Source: an uncultured Shinella sp.
GTDB lineage: Bacteria > Pseudomonadota > Alphaproteobacteria > Rhizobiales > Rhizobiaceae
Assembly: GCF_946479415.1 (NCBI RefSeq)
Contig: NZ_CAMLFY010000049.1
Location: 1-31,371, forward strand
Direction of reading: 5' to 3'
Length of the DNA stretch: 31,371 nt
Shown here: piece by piece, positions 16,353 through 24,461 of the stretch
Position numbering within the stretch: the first letter of the stretch is position 1
How the letters are laid out: the number at the start of each line of letters is the position of its first letter
Program-made: the position numbers and the translations under genes
Notes under the pieces: generated by a model
Databases searched by the model: none
The model's input: the letters and a program-made list of their open reading frames with translations, nothing else
What the model was told of the DNA's origin: nothing

Positions 16353-16441
16353 GGTATAATCTCTGAGGTTCGGGGCGCGCGCAAAACGAGGGCGCCGTCT
16401 TCAATGGGCGGGCTCTTACATGTTTTTCCGCATTTGCGAAA

Positions 16442-16471
16442 GGGGCGGACCGCAACTCTGTTATCCGCCCC
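16442..16471 (-). terminator. Weak hairpin after phoD
   Basis: GGGGCGGA (16442-16449) pairs with TCCGCCCC (16464-16471) across a 14-base loop, 16 bp past the phoD stop. On the minus strand it is followed only by CCTTT, so termination is plausible but not clear. Confidence 0.35.
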
Positions 16472-16486
16472 GCGCGGAGCTTGTCA

Positions 16487-18049
16487 TCATGATGAACGCG
16501 CGGGCGGCAGCACGACGCGCCAGAGTTCCTGATCCTCCCGGTCCATCAGCCGCACCGTCATCTCCTCGCTTGCGCCGTTGATATCGACCAGACCGAAGAA
16601 TTGCAGGCCGGCCGAGGGTGGCAAGTTGCTGTCGACGCCACCCGCCGACGCCTTGATGAAACGCACCTCCGGCCCGAAGGTCATGTCGAGCGGTTTCGGC
16701 CCATAGGTGCCGGAATGCAGCGGCCCGGAGACGAACTCCCAGAACGGATTGAACTCCTGGAATTTCGCGCGTGACGGATCGTAGTGGTGGGCGGCGGTGT
16801 AGTGCACATCCGCCGTCAGCCACACGACATTGTGGATGGCATTGTCACGCATGAAGGACAGGAGATCGGCGATCTCCCGCTCGCGCGCCGCCGGCGGACC
16901 GTTCAGGCCGTCGGCCACACCCTCGTAACCCAGGCTGTTGGCATAGTCGTCCCAGATGACGAGGCCGAGCGGCATATCGCAGGCGATGACCTTCCAGACA
17001 GCCTGCGAGGCCGCCAGCTCACGCCGCAGCCAGTCCGCCTGCCGCCAGCCGAAGAGGCCGTTCTCCGTGCCGCCCTTGTTGGGGCTGCGATAGGAGCGCA
17101 GGTCGACGAAGAACACATCGAGCAGCGGCCCATAGGCAACCTTGCGGAAGATGCGGCCGGGTTCGGTGGCGAAATAACGGATCGGCGTCATCTCGTGGAA
17201 GGCACGGCGGGCGCGCTGTTCGTAGACGCCGATATCCTTTTCCGGATAGCGCCGGTCGCCGGTGAGATCGCTCGATTCCGACCAGTTGTTCAGCACCTCG
17301 TGGTCGTCCCACTGGAAGAAGGTCGGGCACTGGGTGTTGAAGGACAGGAGGTGGTCGTCGAGCAGATTGTACTTCCACTGTCCGCGAAACTCCTCCAGCG
17401 TGCGCGCCACGTTGCGCTTCTCGTCGGTGACGATGCGGTTCTTCCAGATGCCACCGTCGCGCAGCGGAATCTCCTCCGGGATCGGCCCGTCGGCATAGAC
17501 CGTGTCGCCCGAATGGATGAAGAAATCCGGCTCGTGGCGCAGCATGGTCGAATAGGTCTTCATGCCGACATCGTCGATGCCCCAGCCCTGCCCCGCCGTA
17601 TCGCCAGACCAGACGAAGCGCACCGAGCGCTTGCGCATCGGCGCCGTGCGGAACCGGCCGACGACGGGCTCGGAGACGAGATGGCTCGAATAGGGGTCGC
17701 TTGCGGTGAAGCGGTAGAAGATGTCCTGATCCGGCAGGAGCCCTTCGAGCATCGCCTTGACGGCATTGTCCGAAGCCCCCGTCGCCTTCTGAAGCGGCAG
17801 ACGCGTGACGTCGATGAAACTGTCGGTGGTCGAATATTCGAGCGTCACCTCGGCCGGCCGGTCGGTGCGCGCCCAGACCATGCCGGAGGAGCAATCGACA
17901 TCGCCGGATTGCACGCCATGCGAAAAGACCGGGCTGCCATGCCGCCGCGAATAATAGGGCACCGCCAGCGCCGAGGACGTCGCCAGCGCGCCGGCCCCCG
18001 CGGTCAAGAGAAACGAGCGCCGCGTCAGCGTCTCGGGAACAATCGCCAT
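16487..18049 (-). CDS. phoD: Alkaline phosphatase D (PhoD family), Tat-exported
   Basis: Secreted metallophosphoesterase (phosphodiesterase/phosphomonoesterase with Ca/Fe in the family), releasing phosphate in the periplasm. 520 residues. The N-terminus has the twin-arginine motif TRRSFLLTAGAGALA, a Tat signal. The N-terminal PhoD_N beta domain (HGVQSGDVDCSSGMVWARTDRP) is followed by the metal-binding phosphatase domain. Its motifs are VWSGDTAG, FIHSGDTVYADGP, QWDDHEVLNNW, FVDLRSYR and WLTADVHYTAAHHY. The ATG at 18049 is preferred because GGAGG lies 4-5 bases upstream; a start five codons earlier would bury that site. PHO-box-like repeats just upstream fit phosphate-starvation control. Confidence 0.94.
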   Translation of the reverse strand: MAIVPETLTRRSFLLTAGAGALATSSALAVPYYSRRHGSPVFSHGVQSGDVDCSSGMVWARTDRPAEVTLEYSTTDSFIDVTRLPLQKATGASDNAVKAMLEGLLPDQDIFYRFTASDPYSSHLVSEPVVGRFRTAPMRKRSVRFVWSGDTAGQGWGIDDVGMKTYSTMLRHEPDFFIHSGDTVYADGPIPEEIPLRDGGIWKNRIVTDEKRNVARTLEEFRGQWKYNLLDDHLLSFNTQCPTFFQWDDHEVLNNWSESSDLTGDRRYPEKDIGVYEQRARRAFHEMTPIRYFATEPGRIFRKVAYGPLLDVFFVDLRSYRSPNKGGTENGLFGWRQADWLRRELAASQAVWKVIACDMPLGLVIWDDYANSLGYEGVADGLNGPPAAREREIADLLSFMRDNAIHNVVWLTADVHYTAAHHYDPSRAKFQEFNPFWEFVSGPLHSGTYGPKPLDMTFGPEVRFIKASAGGVDSNLPPSAGLQFFGLVDINGASEEMTVRLMDREDQELWRVVLPPARSS

Positions 18050-18096
18050 GCCACCTCCGGCCAAGCCCGCGAAAAGACGGGCAGACCATCGGTCCG

Positions 18097-18162
18097 CGAC
18101 ATGTCAGTCCGGTAACGGGAGGATGACGGTTCACCCAAGCTTTGGTGACGGGAGGATGACGG
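18097..18162 (-). promoter_or_regulatory. Phased PHO-box-like array upstream of phoD
   Basis: On the phoD coding strand, 66 bp fall into six 11-bp registers. Their first seven bases are CCGTCAT (18162-18156), CCGTCAC (18151-18145), GCTTGGG (18140-18134), CCGTCAT (18129-18123), CCGTTAC (18118-18112) and CTGACAT (18107-18101). Five of the six match the PhoB heptamer pattern CTGTCAT/C with one or two changes, spaced by four bases as in PHO boxes. The array ends about 51 bp before the phoD ATG. PhoB binding is inferred. Confidence 0.6.
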
Positions 18163-18214
18163 GACGGCTTGGTCCACGCCCCGCTTGGAAAGGCGATCGG
18201 ATGCTTTCGATAGA

Positions 18215-18363
18215 AAGACCCCTCCCCACAAGGGGGAGGGGCTAACCCGCCGAACCGTCTTGCCCAACACAGCGTCACTTCAGGAAGAAACGGGAATGGG
18301 ACTTTTGCACAGTGCGGCATAGAAGCCCCTCCCCCTTGTGGGGAGGGGTTGGGGAGGGGTCTT
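18215..18363. repeat. Palindromic intergenic element with 25-bp perfect inverted repeats
   Basis: A 25-bp sequence at 18219-18243 is repeated exactly in inverted orientation at 18324-18348, 80 bp apart. Each arm is itself a hairpin: CCCCTCCCC (18219-18227), loop ACAAG, GGGGAGGGG (18233-18241). An outer pair, AAGACCCCTCCCC (18215-18227) and GGGGAGGGGTCTT (18351-18363), bounds the unit at 149 bp, with part of the right arm duplicated. It has no coding content and lies between phoD and the M3 peptidase gene. It resembles the small non-autonomous repeats common in rhizobial genomes; the family name is not confirmed. Confidence 0.75.
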
Positions 18364-18411
18364 AAGTCGCAATAAAGAAGGCTCTGTAAGAGAACGAGAA
18401 GGCTTCAGCCT

Positions 18412-20472
18412 TTACGCCGCCAGCCCCTTCTTCTCCAGCATGGCCTCCGGCGTCGGCAGTTTGCCGCGGAAGGCCTTGTAGGCGTCCTCCGGGTCCACCG
18501 AACCGCCGACGGCGTAGATATAGGTCTTCAGCCGCGCCGCCATGGCGGGGTTGAAGGCGTCGCCGGTTTCCGTGAAGGCGGAGAAGGCATCGGCGTCGAG
18601 CACTTCCGACCACATGTAGGAATAGTAGCCGGCCGAATAGCCGTCACCCGAGAAGACATGCTGGAAGTGCGGCGTCGCGTGGCGCATGACGATGGATTTC
18701 GGCAGGCCGATCTTTTGCAGAACCTCGCTTTGCACCGCCATCGGATCCTCCACCGGTCCGCGCGTGTGAAACGCCATATCGACCAGCGCCGAGGAGGTAA
18801 ATTCCACCGTCGCAAAGCCCGAATTGAAGGTGCGGGCGGCCAGAACCTTGTCGAGCAGCACCTGCGGCATCGCCTCCCCGGTCTGGTAATGCACGGCGTA
18901 GCGCGTCAGGATTTCCGGCACCGTCAGCCAGTGTTCGTAAAGCTGCGAGGGCAGTTCCACGAAGTCGCGCGACACGCCCGTGCCGGAGACCGAGGGATAG
19001 GTGACGTCCGACAACATGCCGTGCAGCGCATGGCCGAATTCGTGGAACAGCGTACGCGCATCGTCGAGCGACAGCAGCGCCGGCTTGCCTTCGGCGGGTT
19101 TTGCGAAATTGCAGACATTGTAGATGATCGGGATCTCGCCGACCGAACCGTTCGGCAGCGGCAGGCGATGCTGGCTCTGGTAGGAGCTCATCCAGGCGCC
19201 CGATCTTTTCGAGGACCGCGCGAAATAATCGCCGAGGAACATGGCGACCAGCCTGTCCTCGCGATCGCGGATTTCGAAGACCCGCACATCGGGATGATAG
19301 ACCGGCACGCCCTTCTTCTCGATGGCGCGGATGCCGAACAGCCGCTCGGCAACATCGAAGCAGGCGTCGATTATCTTTTCGAGCTGGAGATAGGGCTTCA
19401 GCTCGGCCTCGGAGAAGTTGAATTTTTTGGCGCGCAGCTTTTCGGCATAGTAGCGCCAATCCCAAGGCATGACCTCGTGGTTGCGACCTTCGTCCGCGAT
19501 GAGCGCGGCAAGCTCCGCCTCCTCCTCACGCGCCCGCGCCACGGCCTTTTCCCAGACCTGCATCAAGAGACCGTTCACCGCATCCGGCGTCTTCGCCATG
19601 GTGTTGTCGAGCTTCAGGGCGGCGAAATTCGCGTAGCCGAGCAGCCCGGCCTTTTCCGAACGGAGAGCAAGCGTGTCCTTCACGATGCCGCGATTGTCCG
19701 TCTCGCCGTCATTCTCGCCGCGCGCCACCCAGGCCCGGAATGCCTGCTCGCGCAGGTCCCGGCGGGCGGAGGAGGCAAGGAAGGGCTCGATGATCGAGCG
19801 CGACAGGGTGACGGCATAGCGCCCGTCCTGCCCGCGATCCCGCGCCGCCGCCGCCATGGCGTCCTTCAGATAATCCGGCAGGCCGTCCAGCGCCTCGCCC
19901 TCGTCGAGGAACAGCGCCCAGCTCTTCTCGTCGGCCAGCACGTTCTGGCCGAATTTCGCACCGAGACCGGCGAGCGTCTCGTTGATCGCCGAGAGGCGAT
20001 CCTGTTCAGGCTTGGCAAGCTTGGCCCCCGCCTTCACAAACCCCTTCCAGTGCCGCTCCAGCACGCGCACCTGCTCCAGCGAAAGGTTGAGGCCCGCGCG
20101 GCCCTCCCACAGCGCATCGATGCGTTTGAAGAGCGCGGCATTGGTGCCGATCTTCGAATAGTGCCGCGACATTTTTGGCGCGATGTCGCGTTCCAGCGCC
20201 TGGATCGTGTCGTTGGTGTTGGCGCCGGCGCGGCTCCAGAACAGGGCCGAGACGCGCGACAACGCATCGCCCGCAATCTCCAGCGCCACGACCGTATTCT
20301 CGAAGGTCGGCACGTCGGGATTGCCGGCAATGGCGTCGATCTCCGCCTCATGGGCCGCAAGCGCCGCATCGAAGCTTGCCGCAAAGGCCTCGTCCTTCAC
20401 GAGATCGAACCGCGGCAGGCCATTGAGGCCGGTCCATTCGACAAGGGCGGGATCGATCGGCGTTTCGGTCAT
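18412..20472 (-). CDS. M3 family metallopeptidase (oligopeptidase A / peptidyl-dipeptidase Dcp-like)
   Basis: Cytoplasmic zinc peptidase that degrades short peptides. 686 residues, normal for the Dcp/PrlC (thimet oligopeptidase) family. The zinc motif is HEFGH at residues 477-481, with the third ligand Glu506 in SRDFVELPSQLYEHW, 25 residues later as in M3 enzymes. The C-terminal substrate loop GDGYSAGYYSYMWSEVLDADAF has the conserved Tyr/Gly pattern. The frame is open to 20739, but the ATG at 20472 (MTETPIDPALVEW) follows AAGGAT and fits the family. Whether it acts as an endopeptidase or a dipeptidyl carboxypeptidase cannot be read from the sequence. Confidence 0.94.
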   Translation of the reverse strand: MTETPIDPALVEWTGLNGLPRFDLVKDEAFAASFDAALAAHEAEIDAIAGNPDVPTFENTVVALEIAGDALSRVSALFWSRAGANTNDTIQALERDIAPKMSRHYSKIGTNAALFKRIDALWEGRAGLNLSLEQVRVLERHWKGFVKAGAKLAKPEQDRLSAINETLAGLGAKFGQNVLADEKSWALFLDEGEALDGLPDYLKDAMAAAARDRGQDGRYAVTLSRSIIEPFLASSARRDLREQAFRAWVARGENDGETDNRGIVKDTLALRSEKAGLLGYANFAALKLDNTMAKTPDAVNGLLMQVWEKAVARAREEEAELAALIADEGRNHEVMPWDWRYYAEKLRAKKFNFSEAELKPYLQLEKIIDACFDVAERLFGIRAIEKKGVPVYHPDVRVFEIRDREDRLVAMFLGDYFARSSKRSGAWMSSYQSQHRLPLPNGSVGEIPIIYNVCNFAKPAEGKPALLSLDDARTLFHEFGHALHGMLSDVTYPSVSGTGVSRDFVELPSQLYEHWLTVPEILTRYAVHYQTGEAMPQVLLDKVLAARTFNSGFATVEFTSSALVDMAFHTRGPVEDPMAVQSEVLQKIGLPKSIVMRHATPHFQHVFSGDGYSAGYYSYMWSEVLDADAFSAFTETGDAFNPAMAARLKTYIYAVGGSVDPEDAYKAFRGKLPTPEAMLEKKGLAA

Positions 20473-20762
20473 GGGAGATCCTTTCTGGCAAATCACTGTG
20501 CGGCGAATATAGGAACGGAGACGGGGTCTGGTACAGAGGAGCGACACAAAAACCGGGAACGGAAACCCTATTGCCGCGTTAGACCGGCTGCGGCACCCTG
20601 CCTCTTGACGCGGACGGCAACTTCGGTGAAAACAGTCCGGTTCGCGGCCTTTTGACATCCTTGCCGCGACGAACCCTGGTGCCGGGCCCCTCTGGCGAGA
20701 GTTTTTACGGCGCTCTCGTGATGTCGGTACCGCCAGCAATTAGCCGGCGGATTCAAACGCAC
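20473..20762. other. Intergenic region between the M3 peptidase and the TerC leader
   Basis: About 290 bp between divergent genes, presumably holding both promoters. Small hairpins are visible, such as CCGCC/GGCGG around 20729-20753, but no tRNA, recognised riboswitch or insertion sequence. I looked specifically for the yybP-ykoY manganese riboswitch that precedes some TerC genes and did not see its conserved core. Confidence 0.4.
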
Positions 20763-20855
20763 ATGAACATCCTGACCATGCCTTACCCGCATGCCCGTTG
20801 TGGTATGCGCAACTTCACCTCCCGTATTTCCACCTCCATGGAGGTGCTGTCATGA
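20763..20855 (+). CDS. Candidate 30-residue leader peptide overlapping the TerC start
   Basis: A short frame, ATG at 20763, encodes MNILTMPYPHARCGMRN and continues to SMEVLS. It stops at a TGA (20853-20855) that overlaps the TerC ATG (20852-20854) as ATGA. The frame runs through both anti-Shine-Dalgarno copies and the Shine-Dalgarno palindrome, so its translation would melt that hairpin. It has only a weak ribosome binding site (GGCGGA about 10-12 bases upstream). It may be chance; the overlap with the downstream start is the main argument. Confidence 0.3.
   Translation: MNILTMPYPHARCGMRNFTSRISTSMEVLS
20816..20846 (+). promoter_or_regulatory. Shine-Dalgarno-sequestering palindrome before the TerC gene
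   Basis: CACCTCC occurs at 20816-20822 and again at 20831-20837. Both are complementary to GGAGGTG at 20840-20846, which holds the Shine-Dalgarno of the TerC gene. The nearer pair makes a perfect 16-bp palindrome (20831-20846), a 6-bp stem with loop CATG that hides the ribosome binding site. Two mutually exclusive partners suggest translational control. Inferred from base pairing only. Confidence 0.4.
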
Positions 20856-21973
20856 TCGGCAACGGCGAAGGCAAGACCACCCTCTCCTATCTGAAATGGG
20901 CACTCATCTCGACCGTCATCGGCCTCGCGCTCGGCGCGTGGCTGGGCTGGCAGACGGAAGGCACGCTCGCCGGCATGGCGACCGTCTTTTTCATCTGCGC
21001 GGTTCTGGCGGTGCTGGAAATCTCGCTGTCCTTCGACAACGCCATCGTGAACGCCAACAAGCTCAAGGACATGACGCCGGTCTGGCAACGCCGGTTCCTG
21101 ACCTGGGGCATCCTGATCGCCGTCTTCGGCATGCGCATCGTCTTCCCGCTCCTGATCGTTGTCATCGCCGCCGGTATCGGCCCGATCGACGCGCTCATCC
21201 TCGCGGCCCGCGAGCCGGCGGAATACGCCCGCATCATGCATGACGCGCACCTGCCCATCGCCGCCTTCGGCGGCACCTTCCTGATGATGGTCGGCCTCAC
21301 CTACTTCTTCAATCATGAGAAGGACGTGCACTGGATCGGCTTCATCGAGAAGCACATGGCGCGCTCGGCGACCGTCAAGGGCATCGAGATCGCCTTCGTG
21401 CTGGCCCTCATCATCGGATTCTCCAAGCTCCTGGAGCCGGCGGAAGCCAATACCTTCGTGCATGCGGCGGTCTACGGCCTCCTGACCTTCCTTGCGGTCG
21501 AAGTCATCGGCGGCCTGCTCGATGCCTCGCAGAAGGCGATGTCTGAAGCGGCCAAGGGCGGCCTCGGCGCCTTCATCTATCTCGAAGTGCTCGATGCCAG
21601 CTTCTCCTTCGACGGCGTCATCGGCGCCTTCGCGCTGACGCAGAACCTCTTCGTCATCGCCATCGGCCTCGGCATCGGCGCCATGTATGTGCGCTCGATG
21701 ACGATCATGCTGGTGGAGAAGGGCACGCTTGCCGAATACCGCTACCTGGAGCACGGCGCGTTCTACGCGATCCTGATCCTGTCGGTCGTCATGTACTGCC
21801 AGACGCTGGTGCATATCCCCGAGGTCATCACCGGCCTTGGCGGCGCGACGCTCATCGGCATCTCGCTGTGGTCCTCCATCCGCTACAACAGGCGGGAAAA
21901 GGAACTGGGGCATCACGCGGCCCCGCATGCCGGCGACCGCGTCGCGGCACAGCTTGGCGAGACCAAGGCTTAA
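20852..21973 (+). CDS. TerC/DUF475 family integral membrane protein
   Basis: 373 residues with about nine membrane helices. It has the TerC hallmark acidic membrane motifs: LEISLSFDNAIVNA in the second helix and LEVLDASFSFDGVIGAFA in a later helix, each with Asp in a hydrophobic setting suited to metal transport. Relatives such as Alx export manganese or respond to alkaline pH; DUF475 members are otherwise poorly studied and are not proof of tellurite resistance. The ATG at 20852 has GGAGG 7 bases upstream, inside a palindrome. It is followed by a strong terminator, so it is a single-gene unit apart from the possible leader. Confidence 0.9.
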   Translation: MIGNGEGKTTLSYLKWALISTVIGLALGAWLGWQTEGTLAGMATVFFICAVLAVLEISLSFDNAIVNANKLKDMTPVWQRRFLTWGILIAVFGMRIVFPLLIVVIAAGIGPIDALILAAREPAEYARIMHDAHLPIAAFGGTFLMMVGLTYFFNHEKDVHWIGFIEKHMARSATVKGIEIAFVLALIIGFSKLLEPAEANTFVHAAVYGLLTFLAVEVIGGLLDASQKAMSEAAKGGLGAFIYLEVLDASFSFDGVIGAFALTQNLFVIAIGLGIGAMYVRSMTIMLVEKGTLAEYRYLEHGAFYAILILSVVMYCQTLVHIPEVITGLGGATLIGISLWSSIRYNRREKELGHHAAPHAGDRVAAQLGETKA

Positions 21974-21981
21974 AACAACAG

Positions 21982-22010
21982 GGCCGGCCGTTTCGACGGC
22001 CGGCCTTTTT
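21982..22010 (+). terminator. Intrinsic terminator of the TerC gene
   Basis: Perfect 9-bp stem GGCCGGCCG (21982-21990) and CGGCCGGCC (21997-22005), followed by T5 (22006-22010), starting 9 bp past the stop codon. Confidence 0.93.
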
Positions 22011-22060
22011 CCATGCGACAGTTGCAGCCGCAAGCTCAATTGAAGCAACGCCAAATACAG

Positions 22061-22095
22061 AAGGCCCGCTGGTCTTGCGACCAGCGGGCCTTTTT
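22061..22095. terminator. Second strong hairpin terminator, between converging genes
   Basis: A 14-bp stem, AAGGCCCGCTGGTC (22061-22074) and GACCAGCGGGCCTT (22079-22092), with loop TTGC and a T run to 22095. It can act as a backup for the TerC gene and, on the minus strand, as terminator of the 54-residue gene that stops at 22119. Confidence 0.85.
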
Positions 22096-22118
22096 ATCGG
22101 GAAAATTCTCGTGTCGCG

Positions 22119-22283
22119 TTAGGAGCGCGGGAAGTTGGCGGGGTCGATGCCAAGCGTCTTGAGGTCGCGTTCCCTCGGGCGACGGTGCCCTTCAACGGCC
22201 GCGGCGGCTGCATTGGCAGCGCTCAGTACGGCGAAGGCCCGGCCGAAGAAGCCCTGGGCGAAGGAATTGCGGAGGGAGGTCAT
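22119..22283 (-). CDS. 54-residue DUF1127-like small protein
   Basis: Small protein opening MTSLRNSFAQGFFGRAFAVL, continuing with an Ala-rich helix (SAANAAAAAVEG) and a basic C-terminus HRRPRERDLKTLGIDPANFPRS. The DLKTLGID segment resembles the C-terminal core of DUF1127 proteins (DL-x-x-LGI), a family of tiny Arg-rich proteins abundant in rhizobia, some with roles in phosphate or stress physiology and RNA binding. The ATG at 22283 has AAAGCGAG about 9 bases upstream. Terminator hairpins on both sides isolate it. Coding potential is supported by the motif and by a clean stop before the terminator. Confidence 0.65.
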   Translation of the reverse strand: MTSLRNSFAQGFFGRAFAVLSAANAAAAAVEGHRRPRERDLKTLGIDPANFPRS

Positions 22284-22377
22284 TGGAATGCTCGCTTTCT
22301 GTTTTAGCTTACGAGCACAAGATGATGTCTTAGGCCGAAAAGTACAACAGCTGGTTTGTCAGCCCAGCCATGCAACG

Positions 22378-22413
22378 AATGCAGGCCGGAAACGGGCGTT
22401 TCCGGCCTGCATT
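22378..22413 (-). terminator. Long perfect hairpin after tctA
   Basis: A 16-bp perfect stem, 22378-22393 against 22398-22413, with loop GGGC. It lies 23 bp past the tctA stop. There is no clear T run on the minus strand, so it may act as a transcript-stabilising 3' hairpin as much as a terminator. Confidence 0.65.
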
Positions 22414-22436
22414 GTTTCAAGACCTCTGAGAAAGAC

Positions 22437-23954
22437 TCAGTCCTCGTTCGCCGCAAGCTGCGAGAGAACTTCGCCCCGGCCGCGGGCGCGCAGGATGAGC
22501 GGCACGACGATGGCGAGGAAGGCCAGACCGAAGAGCAGCACGGCGATCGGCGACATGAACAAAGCCGTCACGTCGCCCTGGCTGATCGCCAGTGCCCGGC
22601 GCAACTGCTGCTCGGCCATCGGCCCCAGGATGAGGCCGACCACGACGGGCGCGATCGGATAGCCGAACAGCCGCATGGCAAAACCGAGCAGGCCGAAAGC
22701 CAAGAGCATGCCGAGTTCGAAGACCGACGGGTTGGCGCCGATCGTGCCGAGCGTCGCGAAGACCAGAATGCCGGCATAGAGCCAGGGCTTCGGGATGCTC
22801 AGCAGTTTCACCCAAAGGCCGATCAGCGGCAGGTTCAGCACCAGCAGCATGAAATTGGCGATGAGCAGGCTGGCGATGAGGCCCCAGACGAGCTGCGGAT
22901 TGGTCGCAAACAACAGCGGCCCCGGTTGCAGGCCGTATTGCTGGAAGCCGGCGAGCATGATGGCAGCGGTCGCCGAGGTCGGAAGACCAAGCGTGAGCAG
23001 CGGAACGAGCGTGCCGGCGGCGGATGCATTGTTGGCCGCTTCCGGCCCGGCCACGCCTTCGATGGCGCCCTTGCCGAATTCTTCCGGATGTTTGCTCAGC
23101 TTCTTTTCCGTGGCGTAGGAGAGAAACGTGCCGATCTCCGCGCCGCCGGCCGGCATGGCGCCGATCGGGAAGCCGATGGCGGTGCCACGCAGCCAGGGTT
23201 TCCACGAGCGCGCCCAATCGGCCGCGTTCATCCAGACCGAACCCTTCACGGCCTCGATCTTGTCCGGCTCGGAATCGCCCTTGGAGGCGATGTAGAGCGA
23301 TTCACCGATGGCGAACATGGCGACGGCCAGCGTCGTCACTTCCACGCCGTCGAGAAGATCGGGAATGCCGAAGGACAGGCGCGTCTGGCCGCTCAGCTGA
23401 TCGATGCCGATGATCGCGAGCGTCAGGCCAACGAAGAGCGAGGTGAGGCCGCGCAGGGTGGAATCACCAAACGCCGATGAGACCGTCACGAAGGCGAGCA
23501 CCATCAGCGCGAAATATTCGCGCGGGCCGAAAACCAGTGCGAGCTTGACGATGAAGGGCGCGATGAAGGCGAGCGCCAGCGTGGCGATGAGGCCGGCGAC
23601 GAAGGAGCCGATGGCCGCCGTCGCAAGGGCCGGTCCGCCGCGCCCCGCCCGCGCCATCTTGTTGCCCTCGAGCGCCGTGACGATCGAGGCGCTTTCGCCG
23701 GGCGTGTTGAGCAGGATCGAGGCCGTCGAGCCGCCATACATGCCGCCGTAGTAGATGCCGGCGAACATGATGAGGGAGCCGGCCGGGTCGAGCTTGTAGG
23801 TGACGGGCAGGAGCAGCGCCACGGTGAGCGCCGGGCCGATGCCGGGCAGCACGCCGACGGCCGTGCCGAGCGTCACGCCGATCAGCGCATAGAGCAGGTT
23901 CATCGGCAGAACGGCGACGGCCAGGCCCTGAAAGAAGAATTCGAATGTCGACAT
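22437..23954 (-). CDS. tctA: Tripartite tricarboxylate transporter, large permease subunit TctA
   Basis: 505 residues with about 11-12 membrane helices, the large subunit of the TTT carrier that uses a cation gradient to take up tricarboxylates or similar organic acids. The family motifs are present: [20 protein letters not shown] (residues about 34-53), [34 protein letters not shown] read as the substrate loop, and [25 protein letters not shown] in the second half, which is the inverted repeat of the first. It is 12 bp after tctB in the order tctC-tctB-tctA. Confidence 0.96.
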   Translation of the reverse strand: MSTFEFFFQGLAVAVLPMNLLYALIGVTLGTAVGVLPGIGPALTVALLLPVTYKLDPAGSLIMFAGIYYGGMYGGSTASILLNTPGESASIVTALEGNKMARAGRGGPALATAAIGSFVAGLIATLALAFIAPFIVKLALVFGPREYFALMVLAFVTVSSAFGDSTLRGLTSLFVGLTLAIIGIDQLSGQTRLSFGIPDLLDGVEVTTLAVAMFAIGESLYIASKGDSEPDKIEAVKGSVWMNAADWARSWKPWLRGTAIGFPIGAMPAGGAEIGTFLSYATEKKLSKHPEEFGKGAIEGVAGPEAANNASAAGTLVPLLTLGLPTSATAAIMLAGFQQYGLQPGPLLFATNPQLVWGLIASLLIANFMLLVLNLPLIGLWVKLLSIPKPWLYAGILVFATLGTIGANPSVFELGMLLAFGLLGFAMRLFGYPIAPVVVGLILGPMAEQQLRRALAISQGDVTALFMSPIAVLLFGLAFLAIVVPLILRARGRGEVLSQLAANED

Positions 23955-23966
23955 GACGTCGCCCCT

Positions 23967-24461
23967 TTAGAAAAACAGGCGTTCGAGCGGCCCGGCCGGC
24001 AGGGAGAGCTGCAGCAGCTTGGCGAAGATCACCCAGACGACGAAGGAGAGCGCGATGCCGATGGGGATGGTCGCCCAGAGCTTGCGCCGGCCGAAGCCGC
24101 AGGCGGTGAGCGCGAAAAGCAGGCCCGTCGCAATCGAGAAGCCGGCGGGCTTGAGCAGCAACATCTGCGCGGCAAGGCCCGCGACGAGACAGATGACCGG
24201 CATGCGGGCGACGGGCTCGCGCACGGGGAAATCACCGCGCCAGGCCTCGACAATGGTCCATATGCCGAGGATCACAAGGCCGATCGCGATCCAGTGCGGC
24301 ACCGTGGCGGGGCCGATCGGCGCGACATTGCTGACGGCGGTGATGCGGGCGACATCCCACCAGATCACGGCGGCGATGATGAGGAGCGCGGGTCCGATGA
24401 CCAGCGCCGCCCGGTCAGGGCGGCGCTTTCCTCGCGCGTGGGAGGACGGGACCTCGCTCAT
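23967..24461 (-). CDS. tctB: Tripartite tricarboxylate transporter, small permease subunit TctB
   Basis: 164 residues with four predicted membrane helices (about 19-36, 52-68, 86-104, 130-152), the poorly conserved small subunit of the TTT carrier. It is recognised by the pattern IGPATVPHWIAIGLVILG in the second helix region and by position. The ATG at 24461 overlaps the tctC stop by 4 bp (24458-24461). Confidence 0.9.
   Translation of the reverse strand: MSEVPSSHARGKRRPDRAALVIGPALLIIAAVIWWDVARITAVSNVAPIGPATVPHWIAIGLVILGIWTIVEAWRGDFPVREPVARMPVICLVAGLAAQMLLLKPAGFSIATGLLFALTACGFGRRKLWATIPIGIALSFVVWVIFAKLLQLSLPAGPLERLFF

Noticed and set aside
18658..20655. 665-codon open frame opposite the M3 peptidase
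   Set aside because: Antisense artefact; the peptidase frame carries HEFGH and the full family signature.
20473..20851. Manganese (yybP-ykoY) riboswitch before the TerC gene
   Set aside because: The position would fit, but I could not find the conserved core sequence; only simple hairpins and the Shine-Dalgarno palindrome are visible.
20783..22054. 423-codon open frame opposite the TerC gene
   Set aside because: Asp/Glu/Arg/His-rich composition typical of the reverse complement of a membrane protein gene.
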